A stretch of 64,000 nt of DNA, taken from Rathayibacter sp. SD072 (GTDB lineage Bacteria; Actinomycetota; Actinomycetes; Actinomycetales; Microbacteriaceae). Under the pieces are notes generated by a model, which saw only the letters and a program-made list of their open reading frames with translations, did not search any database and was not told the origin of the DNA. Of the stretch, positions 16,443-25,350 are shown in pieces (position 1 is the stretch's first letter; each line of letters starts with the position of its first letter). The stretch is taken from contig NZ_JADILJ010000009.1 of the NCBI RefSeq assembly GCF_017355185.1, positions 1-64,000 on the forward strand. The letters are read 5' to 3'. The position numbers and the translations under genes are program-made.

Positions 16443-18176
16443 GTGATCCTGCTCCGACTCGCGTCGTCCTACGCGAAGCCCTACTCCCGGTGGATCGTCG
16501 CGGTCGTCGTGCTGCAGTTGATCTCGACCCTCGCGGCGCTCTACCTGCCGAGCCTCAACGCCGAGATCATCGACCAGGGCATCGGCACCGGCGACACCGA
16601 CTTCATCTGGGCGACGGGCATGACCATGCTCGTCGTCTGCCTCGTGCAGGTCGTCACCGCGATCGGGGGCGTGTACTTCGGCGCCCGCACCGCCATGGCC
16701 GTCGGCCGCGACCTGCGCCGCGACGTCTACCGCCGCGTCGACTCGCTGAGCGGGCTCGAGGTCGGCCGCTTCGGCACCGCCACCCTCATCACCCGCGGCA
16801 CGAACGACGTGCAGCAGGTCCAGATGCTGGTCCTGATGACCCTCAACTTCATGGTGTCGACGCCGATCATGTGCATCGGAGGCATCGTCTTCGCCCTCCG
16901 CGAGGACGTGGGCCTCTCGTGGCTGGTCTGGGTCTCGGTGCCGGTGCTGTTCGTCGTGGTCGGCGTGCTCGTCTTCCTCCTGCTGCCGCTGTTCCGCCTC
17001 ATGCAGGACCGCATCGACGGCATCAACGGCGTGCTGCGCGAGCAGATCACGGGCATCCGCGTGGTCCGAGCCTTCGTGCGCGAGCCCTTCGAGTCCGAGC
17101 GCTACCGCCGCGCGAACGCCGCGATCACCGAGGTGTCGATCAAGGTCGGCAACATCTTCGTGCTGATGTTCCCGGCGATCATGATGATCCTGCACCTCGC
17201 CACGGCCGCCGTCCTCTGGTTCGGCGGGCAGCGCGTGGATGCGGGTCAGATGCAGATCGGCTCGCTGACGGCGTTCCTCCAGTACCTGCTCCAGATCCTC
17301 ACCGCGGTGATGATGGGCGTCTTCATGGTGATGATGATCCCGAGGGCCGTCGTCTGCGCCGAGCGCATCGACGAGGTGCTCGGCACCCGCACGAGCCTCA
17401 CGAACCCCGAGGGGGGAGCGGTCACGCCGACCCTCGGCCGCGTCGAGTTCCGCGACGTCGTCTTCGGCTACCCCGGCGCCGAGCGCCCCGTGCTCTCGGG
17501 AGTCGACCTCGTCGCCGAGCCCGGCCGCACGACCGCGATCGTCGGCTCCACCGGCGCCGGCAAGACGACGCTGCTCGGTCTCGTGCCCCGCCTGTTCGAC
17601 CCGCAGGAGGGGTCGGTGACGATCGACGGCGTGCCCGTCTCGTCGCTCGACCGCGCCCAGCTCGCCGAGGTCATCGGCCTCGTCCCGCAGCGCCCCTACC
17701 TCTTCTCGGGCACGATCGCCTCGAACCTCCGCTTCGGCCGCCCCGACGCCACCGACGCCGAGCTGTGGGAGGCGCTGCGCATCGCCCAGGGCGAGGACTT
17801 CGTCCGCGGCAAGGAGCACGGGCTCGACGAGCCGGTGTCGCAGGGCGGCACGAACGTGTCCGGCGGCCAGCGCCAGCGCCTGTGCATCGCGCGGGCGCTC
17901 GTGGCCCGTCCCCGCGTCTACCTCTTCGACGACTCCTTCTCGGCGCTCGATGTGGCGACCGACGCGAGGCTGCGCGAGTCGCTCGCGGCGGCGACCACCG
18001 ACGCGACGGTGATCATCGTCGCCCAGCGCGTCTCCACCATCCGCCACGCCGACCAGATCGTGGTCCTCGACGCCGGCCGCGTCGTCGGCAGGGGCACCCA
18101 CGACGACCTCCTCGAGACGAACGCGACCTACCGCGAGATCGTCGAATCGCAGCTGAGCACCGAAGGGGTGGCCTGA
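16443..18176 (+). CDS. ABC exporter half-transporter, subunit 1 (degenerate-site subunit)
   Basis: This is a 577-residue fusion of a six-helix exporter domain (about residues 15-300) and an ATPase domain (about 340-577). The ATPase domain has Walker A GSTGAGKTT, a normal signature VSGGQRQRL, and a Walker B ending in LFDDSF, where the catalytic Glu is replaced by Asp. The partner directly downstream has the opposite pattern, so this is one half of a heterodimeric exporter of the TM287/288-BmrCD kind. The GTG start follows CGAGGAACCCC; the frame extends to 16251 but that part is Pro/Arg-rich and unlike a transporter N-terminus. Substrate unknown; lipids or drugs are usual for the class. Confidence 0.88.
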   Translation: MILLRLASSYAKPYSRWIVAVVVLQLISTLAALYLPSLNAEIIDQGIGTGDTDFIWATGMTMLVVCLVQVVTAIGGVYFGARTAMAVGRDLRRDVYRRVDSLSGLEVGRFGTATLITRGTNDVQQVQMLVLMTLNFMVSTPIMCIGGIVFALREDVGLSWLVWVSVPVLFVVVGVLVFLLLPLFRLMQDRIDGINGVLREQITGIRVVRAFVREPFESERYRRANAAITEVSIKVGNIFVLMFPAIMMILHLATAAVLWFGGQRVDAGQMQIGSLTAFLQYLLQILTAVMMGVFMVMMIPRAVVCAERIDEVLGTRTSLTNPEGGAVTPTLGRVEFRDVVFGYPGAERPVLSGVDLVAEPGRTTAIVGSTGAGKTTLLGLVPRLFDPQEGSVTIDGVPVSSLDRAQLAEVIGLVPQRPYLFSGTIASNLRFGRPDATDAELWEALRIAQGEDFVRGKEHGLDEPVSQGGTNVSGGQRQRLCIARALVARPRVYLFDDSFSALDVATDARLRESLAAATTDATVIIVAQRVSTIRHADQIVVLDAGRVVGRGTHDDLLETNATYREIVESQLSTEGVA

Positions 18177-18177
18177 G

Positions 18178-20220
18178 ATGGCACGCGTCCGCGACACCGC
18201 GCAGGAGCAGCCGGCCGAGCCGGAGTCGCTCGCCCCCGAGTTCGAGCCCGGCGAGGCCGACGGCGGCATGTTCGGCGACGGCCCGCCCGCCCGCAAGGCC
18301 CAGCACTTCTGGCCCTCGGCCAAGCGGCTGTTCAGCCTCCTCGGCCCAGAGAAGGCCCGGATGATCGTGGTCGTCGCCCTGGTCTCGGCGTCGGTCGTCC
18401 TCACCGTCATCGCGCCGAAGATCCTCGGCCAGGCGATGGACACGATCTTCAACGGCGTGATCGGCTCGCAGCTGCCCGCAGGAGTGCCGCTCGAGCAGAT
18501 CATCGAGCAGCAGCGGGCCTCGGGCAACGGCACCTTCGCCGACATGCTCTCCAAGACCGACATCGTGCCCGGGCAGGGCATCGACTTCGTCGTGCTCGGC
18601 CGGCTCATCATCATCGTGCTGCTGATGTACGTGGTCGCCTCCGTCCTCATGTGGGCGCAGGGCTTCCTCCTCAACGGGCTCGTGATGCGCGTCGTCTACG
18701 GCCTGCGCCAGGACATCGAGGCCAAGCTCAACCGCCTGCCGCTGCGCTACTTCGACACCCGGCAGCGCGGCGACGTGATGTCGCGCGTCACGAACGACGT
18801 CGACAACATCCAGACGGCCCTGCAGCAGGCGTTCTCGCAGCTCGTCCAGTCGGTGCTGACGATCATCGGCATCGCCGCGATGATGTTCATCGTCTCGTGG
18901 CAGCTCGCGCTGATCGCGCTGATCTCGCTGCCGCTGTCGGGCATCATCGCCGGGGTCATCGGCGCCCGCTCGCAGAAGCTGTTCGCCGCCCAGTGGAAGA
19001 ACACCGGCGCGCTGAACGGCCACATCGAGGAGTCGTTCTCGGGCCTCGAGATCGTGCGCGCCTTCGGTCGCGACCGCGAGATGCTCGAGGAGTTCGACCG
19101 TCGCAACGACGACCTCTACAGCGCCTCGTTCGGCGCCCAGTTCGTCTCGGGCATGATCATGCCCGCGATGACCTTCGTCTCGTACCTCTCCTACGTCCTC
19201 ATCGCCGTCGTCGGCGGGCTGCGCGTGGCCTCGGGCCAGCTCACCCTCGGAGACGCCACCGCGTTCATCCAGTACTCGCGCGAGTTCACCCAGCCCGTCA
19301 CGCAGCTCGCGAGCATGGCCAACATGCTGCAGTCGGGCGTGGCCTCGGCCGAGCGCACCTTCGAGCTCCTCGACGCCGACGAGCAGGACCCCGAGACGAT
19401 CACCGACTCGCTGCCCGAGCGCACCGACGGCCACGTCGAGTTCCAGGACGTCTCGTTCTCGTACGACCCGGAGCAGCCGCTCATCGAGGGCCTCTCGTTC
19501 TCGGCGCAGCCGGGCCAGACCGTCGCGATCGTCGGCCCGACCGGCGCGGGCAAGACGACCCTCGTGAATCTCGTGATGCGCTTCTACGAGCTCACCGGCG
19601 GGCGCATCCTGCTCGACGGAGTCGACATCACCCGTCTCGCCCGCGGCGACCTCCGCTCGCGGGTGGGCATGGTGCTCCAGGACGCCTGGCTCTTCCAGGG
19701 CACCATCCGCGAGAACATCCGCTACGGCCGACTCGACGCGACCGACGACGAGATCGCCGACGCGGCGCGCGCCACCATGGTCGACCGCTTCGTGCAGCAG
19801 CTGCCCGACGGCTACGACACCGTCCTCGACGCCGACGGAGGGAGCGTGTCGGCGGGTGAGCGCCAGCTGATCACGATCGCCCGCGCGTTCCTCGCCAATC
19901 CCTCGCTGCTGATCCTCGACGAGGCCACGTCCTCGGTCGACACCCGGACCGAGCTCCTGGTGCAGCACGCCATGGCCGCGCTGCGCACCGACCGCACGTC
20001 CTTCGTGATCGCCCACCGCCTCTCGACGATCCGCGACGCCGACACGATCCTCGTGATGGAGGCGGGGCGCATCGTCGAGCAGGGCGCGCACGACGAGCTG
20101 CTGCGCCGTCGAGGCGCCTACTACGAGCTCTACATGACGCAGTTCCGCGGAGGGAGCGAGGAGCCGACCGCTGCGATCTCGCCCGCGGGCCTGCCCGGAG
20201 GCGCCGAGACCGCACCGTAG
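18178..20220 (+). CDS. ABC exporter half-transporter, subunit 2 (catalytic-site subunit)
   Basis: This 680-residue partner of the upstream gene starts one base after its stop. An acidic, Pro-rich cytoplasmic tail (residues 1-45) precedes six transmembrane helices. About 60 extra residues lie between helix 1 and helix 2 (around residues 95-140), probably outside the cell. The ATPase domain has Walker A GPTGAGKTT, Walker B LLILDEATSSVD with the true catalytic Glu, and a degenerate signature VSAGERQLI in place of LSGGQ. Together with subunit 1 this gives one consensus and one degenerate ATP site, the asymmetric arrangement of heterodimeric exporters. The last codons overlap the pyrE -10 element. 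Confidence 0.9.
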   Translation: MARVRDTAQEQPAEPESLAPEFEPGEADGGMFGDGPPARKAQHFWPSAKRLFSLLGPEKARMIVVVALVSASVVLTVIAPKILGQAMDTIFNGVIGSQLPAGVPLEQIIEQQRASGNGTFADMLSKTDIVPGQGIDFVVLGRLIIIVLLMYVVASVLMWAQGFLLNGLVMRVVYGLRQDIEAKLNRLPLRYFDTRQRGDVMSRVTNDVDNIQTALQQAFSQLVQSVLTIIGIAAMMFIVSWQLALIALISLPLSGIIAGVIGARSQKLFAAQWKNTGALNGHIEESFSGLEIVRAFGRDREMLEEFDRRNDDLYSASFGAQFVSGMIMPAMTFVSYLSYVLIAVVGGLRVASGQLTLGDATAFIQYSREFTQPVTQLASMANMLQSGVASAERTFELLDADEQDPETITDSLPERTDGHVEFQDVSFSYDPEQPLIEGLSFSAQPGQTVAIVGPTGAGKTTLVNLVMRFYELTGGRILLDGVDITRLARGDLRSRVGMVLQDAWLFQGTIRENIRYGRLDATDDEIADAARATMVDRFVQQLPDGYDTVLDADGGSVSAGERQLITIARAFLANPSLLILDEATSSVDTRTELLVQHAMAALRTDRTSFVIAHRLSTIRDADTILVMEAGRIVEQGAHDELLRRRGAYYELYMTQFRGGSEEPTAAISPAGLPGGAETAP

Positions 20221-20223
20221 AGT
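20218..20223 (+). promoter_or_regulatory. -10 element of pyrE overlapping the upstream stop codon
   Basis: TAGAGT starts at the TAG stop of the ABC subunit gene and is followed after 6 bases by the pyrE GTG at 20230. A leaderless start for pyrE is likely. Confidence 0.5.
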
Positions 20224-20229
20224 GGCCCT

Positions 20230-20778
20230 GTGAACGACGCACGCCAGCAGCTCATCGAGTACATCGGCTCCGACGCCGTCTTCCACGGGGACTTCACCCT
20301 GACGAGCGGCAAGAAGGCGAGCTACTACGTCGACCTGCGCCGCGTCAGCCTCGACCACCGCGTCGCTCCCCTGATCGGGCAGGTCATGCTCGACCTCATC
20401 GCGCCGATCGAGCGCGTCGACGCTGTCGGCGGACTGACGATGGGCGCCGACCCCATCGCCTCGGCGATCCTGCACCAGGGCGCCGCCCGCGGTCTCGCCT
20501 ACGACGCCTTCGTCGTGCGCAAGGAGCCGAAGGACCACGGACGCGGCCGTCAGGTCGAGGGCCCGGATCTCGAGGGCAAGCGCGTGGTGGTCGTCGAGGA
20601 CACCTCCACCACCGGCGGCTCCCCGCTGAAGGCGATCGAGGCGCTGCTGAAGGTCGGCGCCGAGATCGCCGGAGTCGCGGTCGTCGTGGACCGCGCCACC
20701 GGTGCCCGGGAGATCATCGAGGACGCGGGCTACCCGTACTTCGCGGCGATCGGGCTGGCCGACCTCGGACTGAGCTGA
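20230..20778 (+). CDS. pyrE: Orotate phosphoribosyltransferase
   Basis: This 182-residue enzyme joins orotate and PRPP to make OMP in de novo pyrimidine synthesis. FTLTSGKKASYYVDLR near residues 22-37 is the orotate-side motif. The PRPP-binding loop is VVVVEDTSTTGGSPLKAIE near residues 118-136, with the two acidic residues ED. A catalytic loop holding RKEPKDHGRGRQVEG lies between them. Length fits. The last base of its stop is the first base of the following gene's ATG, so the two are coupled. Confidence 0.94.
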   Translation: MNDARQQLIEYIGSDAVFHGDFTLTSGKKASYYVDLRRVSLDHRVAPLIGQVMLDLIAPIERVDAVGGLTMGADPIASAILHQGAARGLAYDAFVVRKEPKDHGRGRQVEGPDLEGKRVVVVEDTSTTGGSPLKAIEALLKVGAEIAGVAVVVDRATGAREIIEDAGYPYFAAIGLADLGLS

Positions 20779-22904
20779 TGGTCGACGAGGGGGACCGCAC
20801 GCGCCGCGGCGACTCCGGGGGCGAGGAGCGTCCGAAGGAGCAGGAGCGACAGGCCGGCGGCAGCGAGTGGCTGCTGCAGCAGCTCAGCGGCGGGCGTCTG
20901 AAGAGCATCTTCGAGGCGCCGCGGCAGGTCGCTCCGGAGTCGACCGGGACGACTCCCGCGCCGGCTCGGGACTCCGAGGACGAGCCGACCGGGACGCCTG
21001 ACGAGGCGGCCCTCCACGAGGAGTCCGACGCGGCGGAGCGCGAGGACGCGGCCCAGCCCGCGGAGCGCGCCGAGTCCTCGCCCGCGGACGACGCGGAGAA
21101 GCCCCCTGCGGAGACGACCGCGCAGGTGCCGCCGCCCGCCGCGGCGGAGGCGTCGGCTCCGCCGGAGCCCGTGGTCGTCCTCGAGCCGACCGCCCCGCTG
21201 CAGTCGGCCCAGCAGCCCGAGCCTGTGGAGGAGGTGCGGGAGACCGCGCCCGAGCAGGAGCCCGAGATCCACCCCGTGGCCGAGCAGGCGGCCGAGCCGG
21301 ACAGCTCCGTCGGGTCGCTGAGCGCGCCCGAGCCTGCGCCGGCCCCCGAGCACGAGAGCCGCCCTGAGCCGGAAGCCGGCGACGAGCCGGAGCACCGGCC
21401 CGAGGCCGAGCTCGAGCCCGGATCGGAGCCCGAGCACGCACCCGAGCCTGAGCGCTCACCCGCTCCTGAGCGCTCACCCGCTCCGGAGCCCGAGCGCTCA
21501 CCGGAGCCCGAGCAGGTGCAGCAGCCGGAGAGCGCACCGGCACCCGCGCCCGTCCCTCCCGTGGCCCCCGAGCGCGAGCGCCCGCAGCCCCGCTTCGACG
21601 CCGCCCGCCGCGACCCGGCGGAGGAGCGCGCCTCCGCTTCCCGTCCGGTGCTGCCGGTCGCCGAGCCGCCGCGCGATCTGCCGACCGCGCCGCCCGCGCT
21701 CCGCGTCGAGCCCGAGCCCCGCGAGCCGCGCGGCGACCGTCCCGAGGGCGCGACACCGCCGTCGCAGCGCGACACCGCTCCGAGCGGCACCGTCTACCAC
21801 TGGCCGGACCCCCGCGGCGGGTGGGACGAGCCTCCGGTGTGGGAGGACGTCGTCGCTCCGCAGGAGGACCCGGACGACGACGGCGGCGACGAGGAGCTCT
21901 GGCGCGGCACCGCCTTCGCCTGGAACCTCGAGCCCACCGAGCCCGGCACCGAGGCGAGCGGAGACGGCGCGGACGCCGGAGAGACCCTCGAACCGGACGC
22001 CCCGCCGACGCCCACGACCGCCGGGACCGCGGACGACGGGAAGCCGTTCTCCACCACGCCCGCCGCGGCTCACGTCAACGCGCCCGCCGCGCGGGAGAGG
22101 ACTCCTCGCAGCCGGCCCGCCAAGGAGCCGCGCGAGAAGACGCCGCGCACGCCTCGCGAGAAGACCCCGAGGACGCCTCGCGAGAAGACCCCGCGGACCC
22201 CGCGAGGGAGGACGGCACTGCCCGCCGCCACGGCTCCTCGGTCCGACAGCGCCGCGTCCGTCGGCTCGGCCACCGAGCCGCCCAGCATCACCGCGCTCGC
22301 CGCGGCCTCCCCCGACCGCACCAGGAGCCGTCGTCGACTCCTGATCGGGCTGATCGCGCTCGGCGTCGTCGTGCTGCTCGCCGCGCTCGCGGTCGTGGGC
22401 TACCGGATCGCGGCGGGGAACGACTCCGATGCCTCGGCACCCGCTCCGGCCGCCACGACTCCCTCGGAGCAGGCGAGCGCCGCCCCGACCGCGGAGCCCA
22501 CGGCCGAACTGCCGACCGTCGGACCGCTGCCCGCCGGCACCTACGCGTGGAGCGACCTGCTCGGGGGCGAGTGCCTGCAGCCCTTCGACTCCGTCTGGGC
22601 CGAGGAGTTCACGGTCGTCGACTGCGCCACCGCGCACACCGGCGAGATGGTCGCGACCGCTCAGCTGACCGAGGAGGTGTTCCCCGGCCAGGACGCGCTC
22701 GCTTTGTCGGTCGCCTCGCTCTGCCAGGCCACCGGAGTCGTCGACGTGCTCGGCGCCGAGGCGTACGGCGACGTCCAGGTCTCGGCGTCCTTCCCGGTCA
22801 CCCAGGAGCAGTGGGACGCCGGCGAGCGGCGCTACTTCTGCTTCGTCGACCGCGCGGGCGGCGGCGAGCTGATCGGCGCGCTCACCGGCACCCCCGCCGG
22901 CTGA
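20778..22904 (+). CDS. Septum-formation-type membrane protein with a long acidic disordered region
   Basis: This is a 708-residue protein in three parts. Residues 1-510 are low-complexity, rich in Glu, Pro and Ala, and include three exact copies of the eight-residue unit EKTPRTPR (near 22135-22206 in the DNA). One transmembrane helix follows (about 518-540, LLIGLIALGVVVLLAALAVVGY). The C-terminal domain (about 580-708) has Cys pairs spaced as in the septum-formation family (GECLQPF, VDCATAHTGEMVA, SLCQAT, YFCFVD). The likely topology puts the disordered part in the cytoplasm and the Cys domain outside. It overlaps pyrE by one base and ends three bases from a convergent lipoprotein gene. The division role is a family-level inference. 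Confidence 0.75.
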   Translation: MVDEGDRTRRGDSGGEERPKEQERQAGGSEWLLQQLSGGRLKSIFEAPRQVAPESTGTTPAPARDSEDEPTGTPDEAALHEESDAAEREDAAQPAERAESSPADDAEKPPAETTAQVPPPAAAEASAPPEPVVVLEPTAPLQSAQQPEPVEEVRETAPEQEPEIHPVAEQAAEPDSSVGSLSAPEPAPAPEHESRPEPEAGDEPEHRPEAELEPGSEPEHAPEPERSPAPERSPAPEPERSPEPEQVQQPESAPAPAPVPPVAPERERPQPRFDAARRDPAEERASASRPVLPVAEPPRDLPTAPPALRVEPEPREPRGDRPEGATPPSQRDTAPSGTVYHWPDPRGGWDEPPVWEDVVAPQEDPDDDGGDEELWRGTAFAWNLEPTEPGTEASGDGADAGETLEPDAPPTPTTAGTADDGKPFSTTPAAAHVNAPAARERTPRSRPAKEPREKTPRTPREKTPRTPREKTPRTPRGRTALPAATAPRSDSAASVGSATEPPSITALAAASPDRTRSRRRLLIGLIALGVVVLLAALAVVGYRIAAGNDSDASAPAPAATTPSEQASAAPTAEPTAELPTVGPLPAGTYAWSDLLGGECLQPFDSVWAEEFTVVDCATAHTGEMVATAQLTEEVFPGQDALALSVASLCQATGVVDVLGAEAYGDVQVSASFPVTQEQWDAGERRYFCFVDRAGGGELIGALTGTPAG

Positions 22905-22907
22905 GGC

Positions 22908-23666
22908 TCAGACGAGCCCGCAGCTGTAGGGCCCCCCGTCGCTCGCGTAGAGCACGAGGGGCTCCTCGGTCAGAGCGTCCACGTGGGCGAAGACGACCAG
23001 ATCGGTCGACTTCAGCACCTCGAAGGTCACGCTCGAGCGATCGCCGACGAGCGTGTACGCGTCCACGTAGTCCGGCGAGTCGGAGCGGGTCTCGATCGCC
23101 GTGCCGCCGTACGCCGCCTCGACGGCGGAGCGGGGCGAGCCGATGCCGACGCCCTCGTCGGTGGTGATCGACGGACTGCCGATGATCAGGCTGAGCAGGG
23201 GACCGGACTCCCCGTCCACGACGGGCCAGAACGGAGCGCCGCCGAGCGCCTCCGACGCGGGATCGTCCGGGTAGTTCGCGAGCCAGCGAGCGGGGGAGCC
23301 GATCGGCTCGACTCCGTTCTCCGCCCAGACCTGCTCGCAGAAGTCCGGATCGACGACCGCGACGGCGGCGCCTCCGGCATCGGCGGGCACGGGCTCGCCC
23401 TGGATCAGCGAGCCCACGCCGTCGGGGGTGTGCAGACCGTCGACGTCGAGCACGAGGTCGGTCAGGGCCGGCGGAGCGGTGGGAGCGGCATCGCTCGCCG
23501 TGGGAGTGCTGGAGGGAGCGCTCGTCGGAGTCGCCGCGGGAGTGGACGTCGCGGGTGCGGTCCCCGTCGCTGTGGGCTCGGGTGCGCTCGGAGTGCAGCC
23601 CGCGACGGCGAGCAGGACGGCGCCGGCGACGGCGGTGGCGCGCAAGGCCGGGTGGAAGCGGATCAT
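22908..23666 (-). CDS. Lipoprotein of unknown function
   Basis: This is a 252-residue predicted lipoprotein. The signal ends in the lipobox AVAGC (lipidated Cys near residue 24), followed by a Thr/Pro/Ser-rich linker to about residue 68. The mature domain has YDP-poor, beta-rich sequence with two Cys (DFCEQVW and YSCGLV at the very end) that could pair. A GIGSPRSAVEAAYGG helix near residue 180 recalls conserved short motifs of other actinobacterial lipoproteins, but I cannot name the family. A GAGGAGACC site precedes the ATG. It shares a tiny three-base convergent gap with the septum-type gene. Confidence 0.7.
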   Translation of the reverse strand: MIRFHPALRATAVAGAVLLAVAGCTPSAPEPTATGTAPATSTPAATPTSAPSSTPTASDAAPTAPPALTDLVLDVDGLHTPDGVGSLIQGEPVPADAGGAAVAVVDPDFCEQVWAENGVEPIGSPARWLANYPDDPASEALGGAPFWPVVDGESGPLLSLIIGSPSITTDEGVGIGSPRSAVEAAYGGTAIETRSDSPDYVDAYTLVGDRSSVTFEVLKSTDLVVFAHVDALTEEPLVLYASDGGPYSCGLV

Positions 23667-23778
23667 CGTGGTCTCCTCGCGGGAGCCGTCTCCTCGTGCC
23701 CCCCGCGCCAGTATCGAACCGCGCGGCGAGGTGGCGGAAGGCGCCCCGCGCGGTCGTCACCCAAGCGTGTCCTGCTTG

Positions 23779-23784
23779 TAGGGT
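23779..23784 (+). promoter_or_regulatory. -10 element of the TrmH-family gene
   Basis: TAGGGT lies 8 bases before the GTG at 23793, again without a ribosome binding site. Confidence 0.4.
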
Positions 23785-23792
23785 TGCCGATC

Positions 23793-24446
23793 GTGGACGA
23801 GATCGAGACGCCGCGCGAGGCCGGCCCGGCCGCCTCCGTCGAGGCCACGACGAACGGCGTGGGGCCGTGGATCGGCGAGCGTCCGCAGGACGAGCGCCTG
23901 GACCCGGAGCTGCTCGAGACGGGCGACTCCCGCAACGTCGTCGACCGCTTCCGCTACTGGCGGATGGAGGCGATCGTCGCCGAGCTCGACCGCACCCGCC
24001 ATCCGTTCCACGTCGCCGTCGAGAACTGGCAGCACGACATGAACATCGGCTCGATCGTGCGCAGCGCCAACGCGTTCGGTGCGCGGGGCGTGCACATCGT
24101 GGGCAGACGGCGGTGGAACAAGCGCGGCGCGATGGTGACCGACCGCTACCAGCACGTCCAGCACCACGAGGCGGTCGCCGGTCTCGTCGACTGGGCACGC
24201 GAGGAGGGCCTGCCGATCATCGCGATCGACAACGTGCCCGGGTGCGTGCCGATCGAGACCTTCGCCCTGCCCGAGCGCTGCGTGCTGCTGTTCGGGCAGG
24301 AGGGGCCGGGCCTGTCGGAGGAGGCGCTCGCCGCCTCCGAGGCCGTGCTCGAGATCTCGCAGTTCGGCTCGACGCGCTCGATCAACGCGTCAGCGGCCGC
24401 CGCGGTCGCGATGCACGCCTGGGTGCTGCAGCACGTGCGGTTCTGA
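23793..24446 (+). CDS. TrmH/SpoU-family RNA methyltransferase
   Basis: This 217-residue SPOUT-fold enzyme methylates a ribose 2'-OH in tRNA or rRNA using S-adenosylmethionine. All three family motifs are visible: NIGSIVRSANAFGA near residue 87, LLFGQEGPGLSEEAL near 167, and the knot motif FGSTRSINASAAAAVAMH near 193. The length is that of single-domain TrmH-like proteins, without an N-terminal substrate-binding domain. I start at GTG 23793 because of the TAGGGT element just upstream and the family's usual length. The exact RNA target is not clear. Confidence 0.88.
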   Translation: MDEIETPREAGPAASVEATTNGVGPWIGERPQDERLDPELLETGDSRNVVDRFRYWRMEAIVAELDRTRHPFHVAVENWQHDMNIGSIVRSANAFGARGVHIVGRRRWNKRGAMVTDRYQHVQHHEAVAGLVDWAREEGLPIIAIDNVPGCVPIETFALPERCVLLFGQEGPGLSEEALAASEAVLEISQFGSTRSINASAAAAVAMHAWVLQHVRF

Positions 24447-24475
24447 GCGAGACCGGTTCTGAGCGCGCCCCGGGC

Positions 24476-25294
24476 TCAGACCACGACGTCCGGCGGGAAC
24501 TCCGACTCGAGCGGCTCGCCCGACAGCAGCTCGTGGACGCCGCTGAGCACCTCGTCGGGGCGGAACGGGTAGCGCTCGATCTCGGCGGCATCGCTGATGC
24601 CCGTCATCACGAGGACCGTGTGCAGACCGGCCTCGATGCCCGCGACGATGTCGGTGTCCATCCGGTCGCCGATCATGCCGGTGTTCTCGCTGTGCGCGCC
24701 GATCTTGTTCATCGCCGAGCGGAACATCATGGGATTCGGCTTGCCGACCACGTACGGGTCCTTGCCGGTCGCCTTCGTGATGAGCGCGGCGATCGCCCCC
24801 GTCGCGGGCATGACGCCCTCGGAGCTCGGACCCGTGGCGTCAGGGTTCGTGACGATGAAGCGGGCGCCCCCGATGATCAGCCGGATCGCCTTGGTGATCG
24901 CCTCGAACGAGTAGTTGCGGGTCTCGCCCACGACGACGTAGTCGGGGGAGGTCTCGGTCATGATGAAGCCGGCCTCGTGCAGCGCGGTCGTGATGCCGGC
25001 CTCGCCGATCACGAAGGCGCTGCCGCCGGGCATCTGCGAGGCGCAGAAGTCGGCGGTGGCGAGCGCGCTCGTCCAGATGCGCTCCTCCGGGACGTGCAGG
25101 CCCGAGGCGCGCAGTCGCGCGGCCAGGTCGCGCGGAGTGAAGATCGAGTTGTTGGTCAGCACCAGGAACGGGACGCCCGCGTCGGTCCACTCCTGGATCA
25201 GCTCGGGCGCGCCGGGGAGCGCCTTGTTCTCGTGCACGAGCACGCCGTCCATGTCCGTGAGCCAGGCCTCGACCTCGCCGCGATGTGCTGCCAT
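24476..25294 (-). CDS. HAD-IIA family phosphatase (NagD-like)
   Basis: This is a 272-residue HAD hydrolase with the C2 cap arrangement of NagD and related phosphatases. Motif I is LTDMDGVLVHE at residues 12-22 with the nucleophile Asp. Motif II is FLVLTNNS near 43, motif III a Lys in VGKPNPMMF near 187, and motif IV GDRMDTDIVAGIEAG near 212 with the metal-binding Asp residues. It should remove phosphate from a nucleotide or sugar phosphate. The ATG is 6 bases after TAGCAT (25301-25306, minus strand), the leaderless pattern. Stand-alone gene. Confidence 0.88.
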   Translation of the reverse strand: MAAHRGEVEAWLTDMDGVLVHENKALPGAPELIQEWTDAGVPFLVLTNNSIFTPRDLAARLRASGLHVPEERIWTSALATADFCASQMPGGSAFVIGEAGITTALHEAGFIMTETSPDYVVVGETRNYSFEAITKAIRLIIGGARFIVTNPDATGPSSEGVMPATGAIAALITKATGKDPYVVGKPNPMMFRSAMNKIGAHSENTGMIGDRMDTDIVAGIEAGLHTVLVMTGISDAAEIERYPFRPDEVLSGVHELLSGEPLESEFPPDVVV

Positions 25295-25350
25295 CCCCCG
25301 ATGCTATCGGCGGGGCCTCCGCTCCGCAGGGTGCGGGCGGCGGCCCCGCA

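Noticed and set aside
16224-18674. Long open frames on the minus strand opposite the ABC exporter genes
   Set aside because: They are antisense to well-supported ABC genes, and their translations are Asp/His/Arg-rich without domains. This is the usual high-GC shadow.
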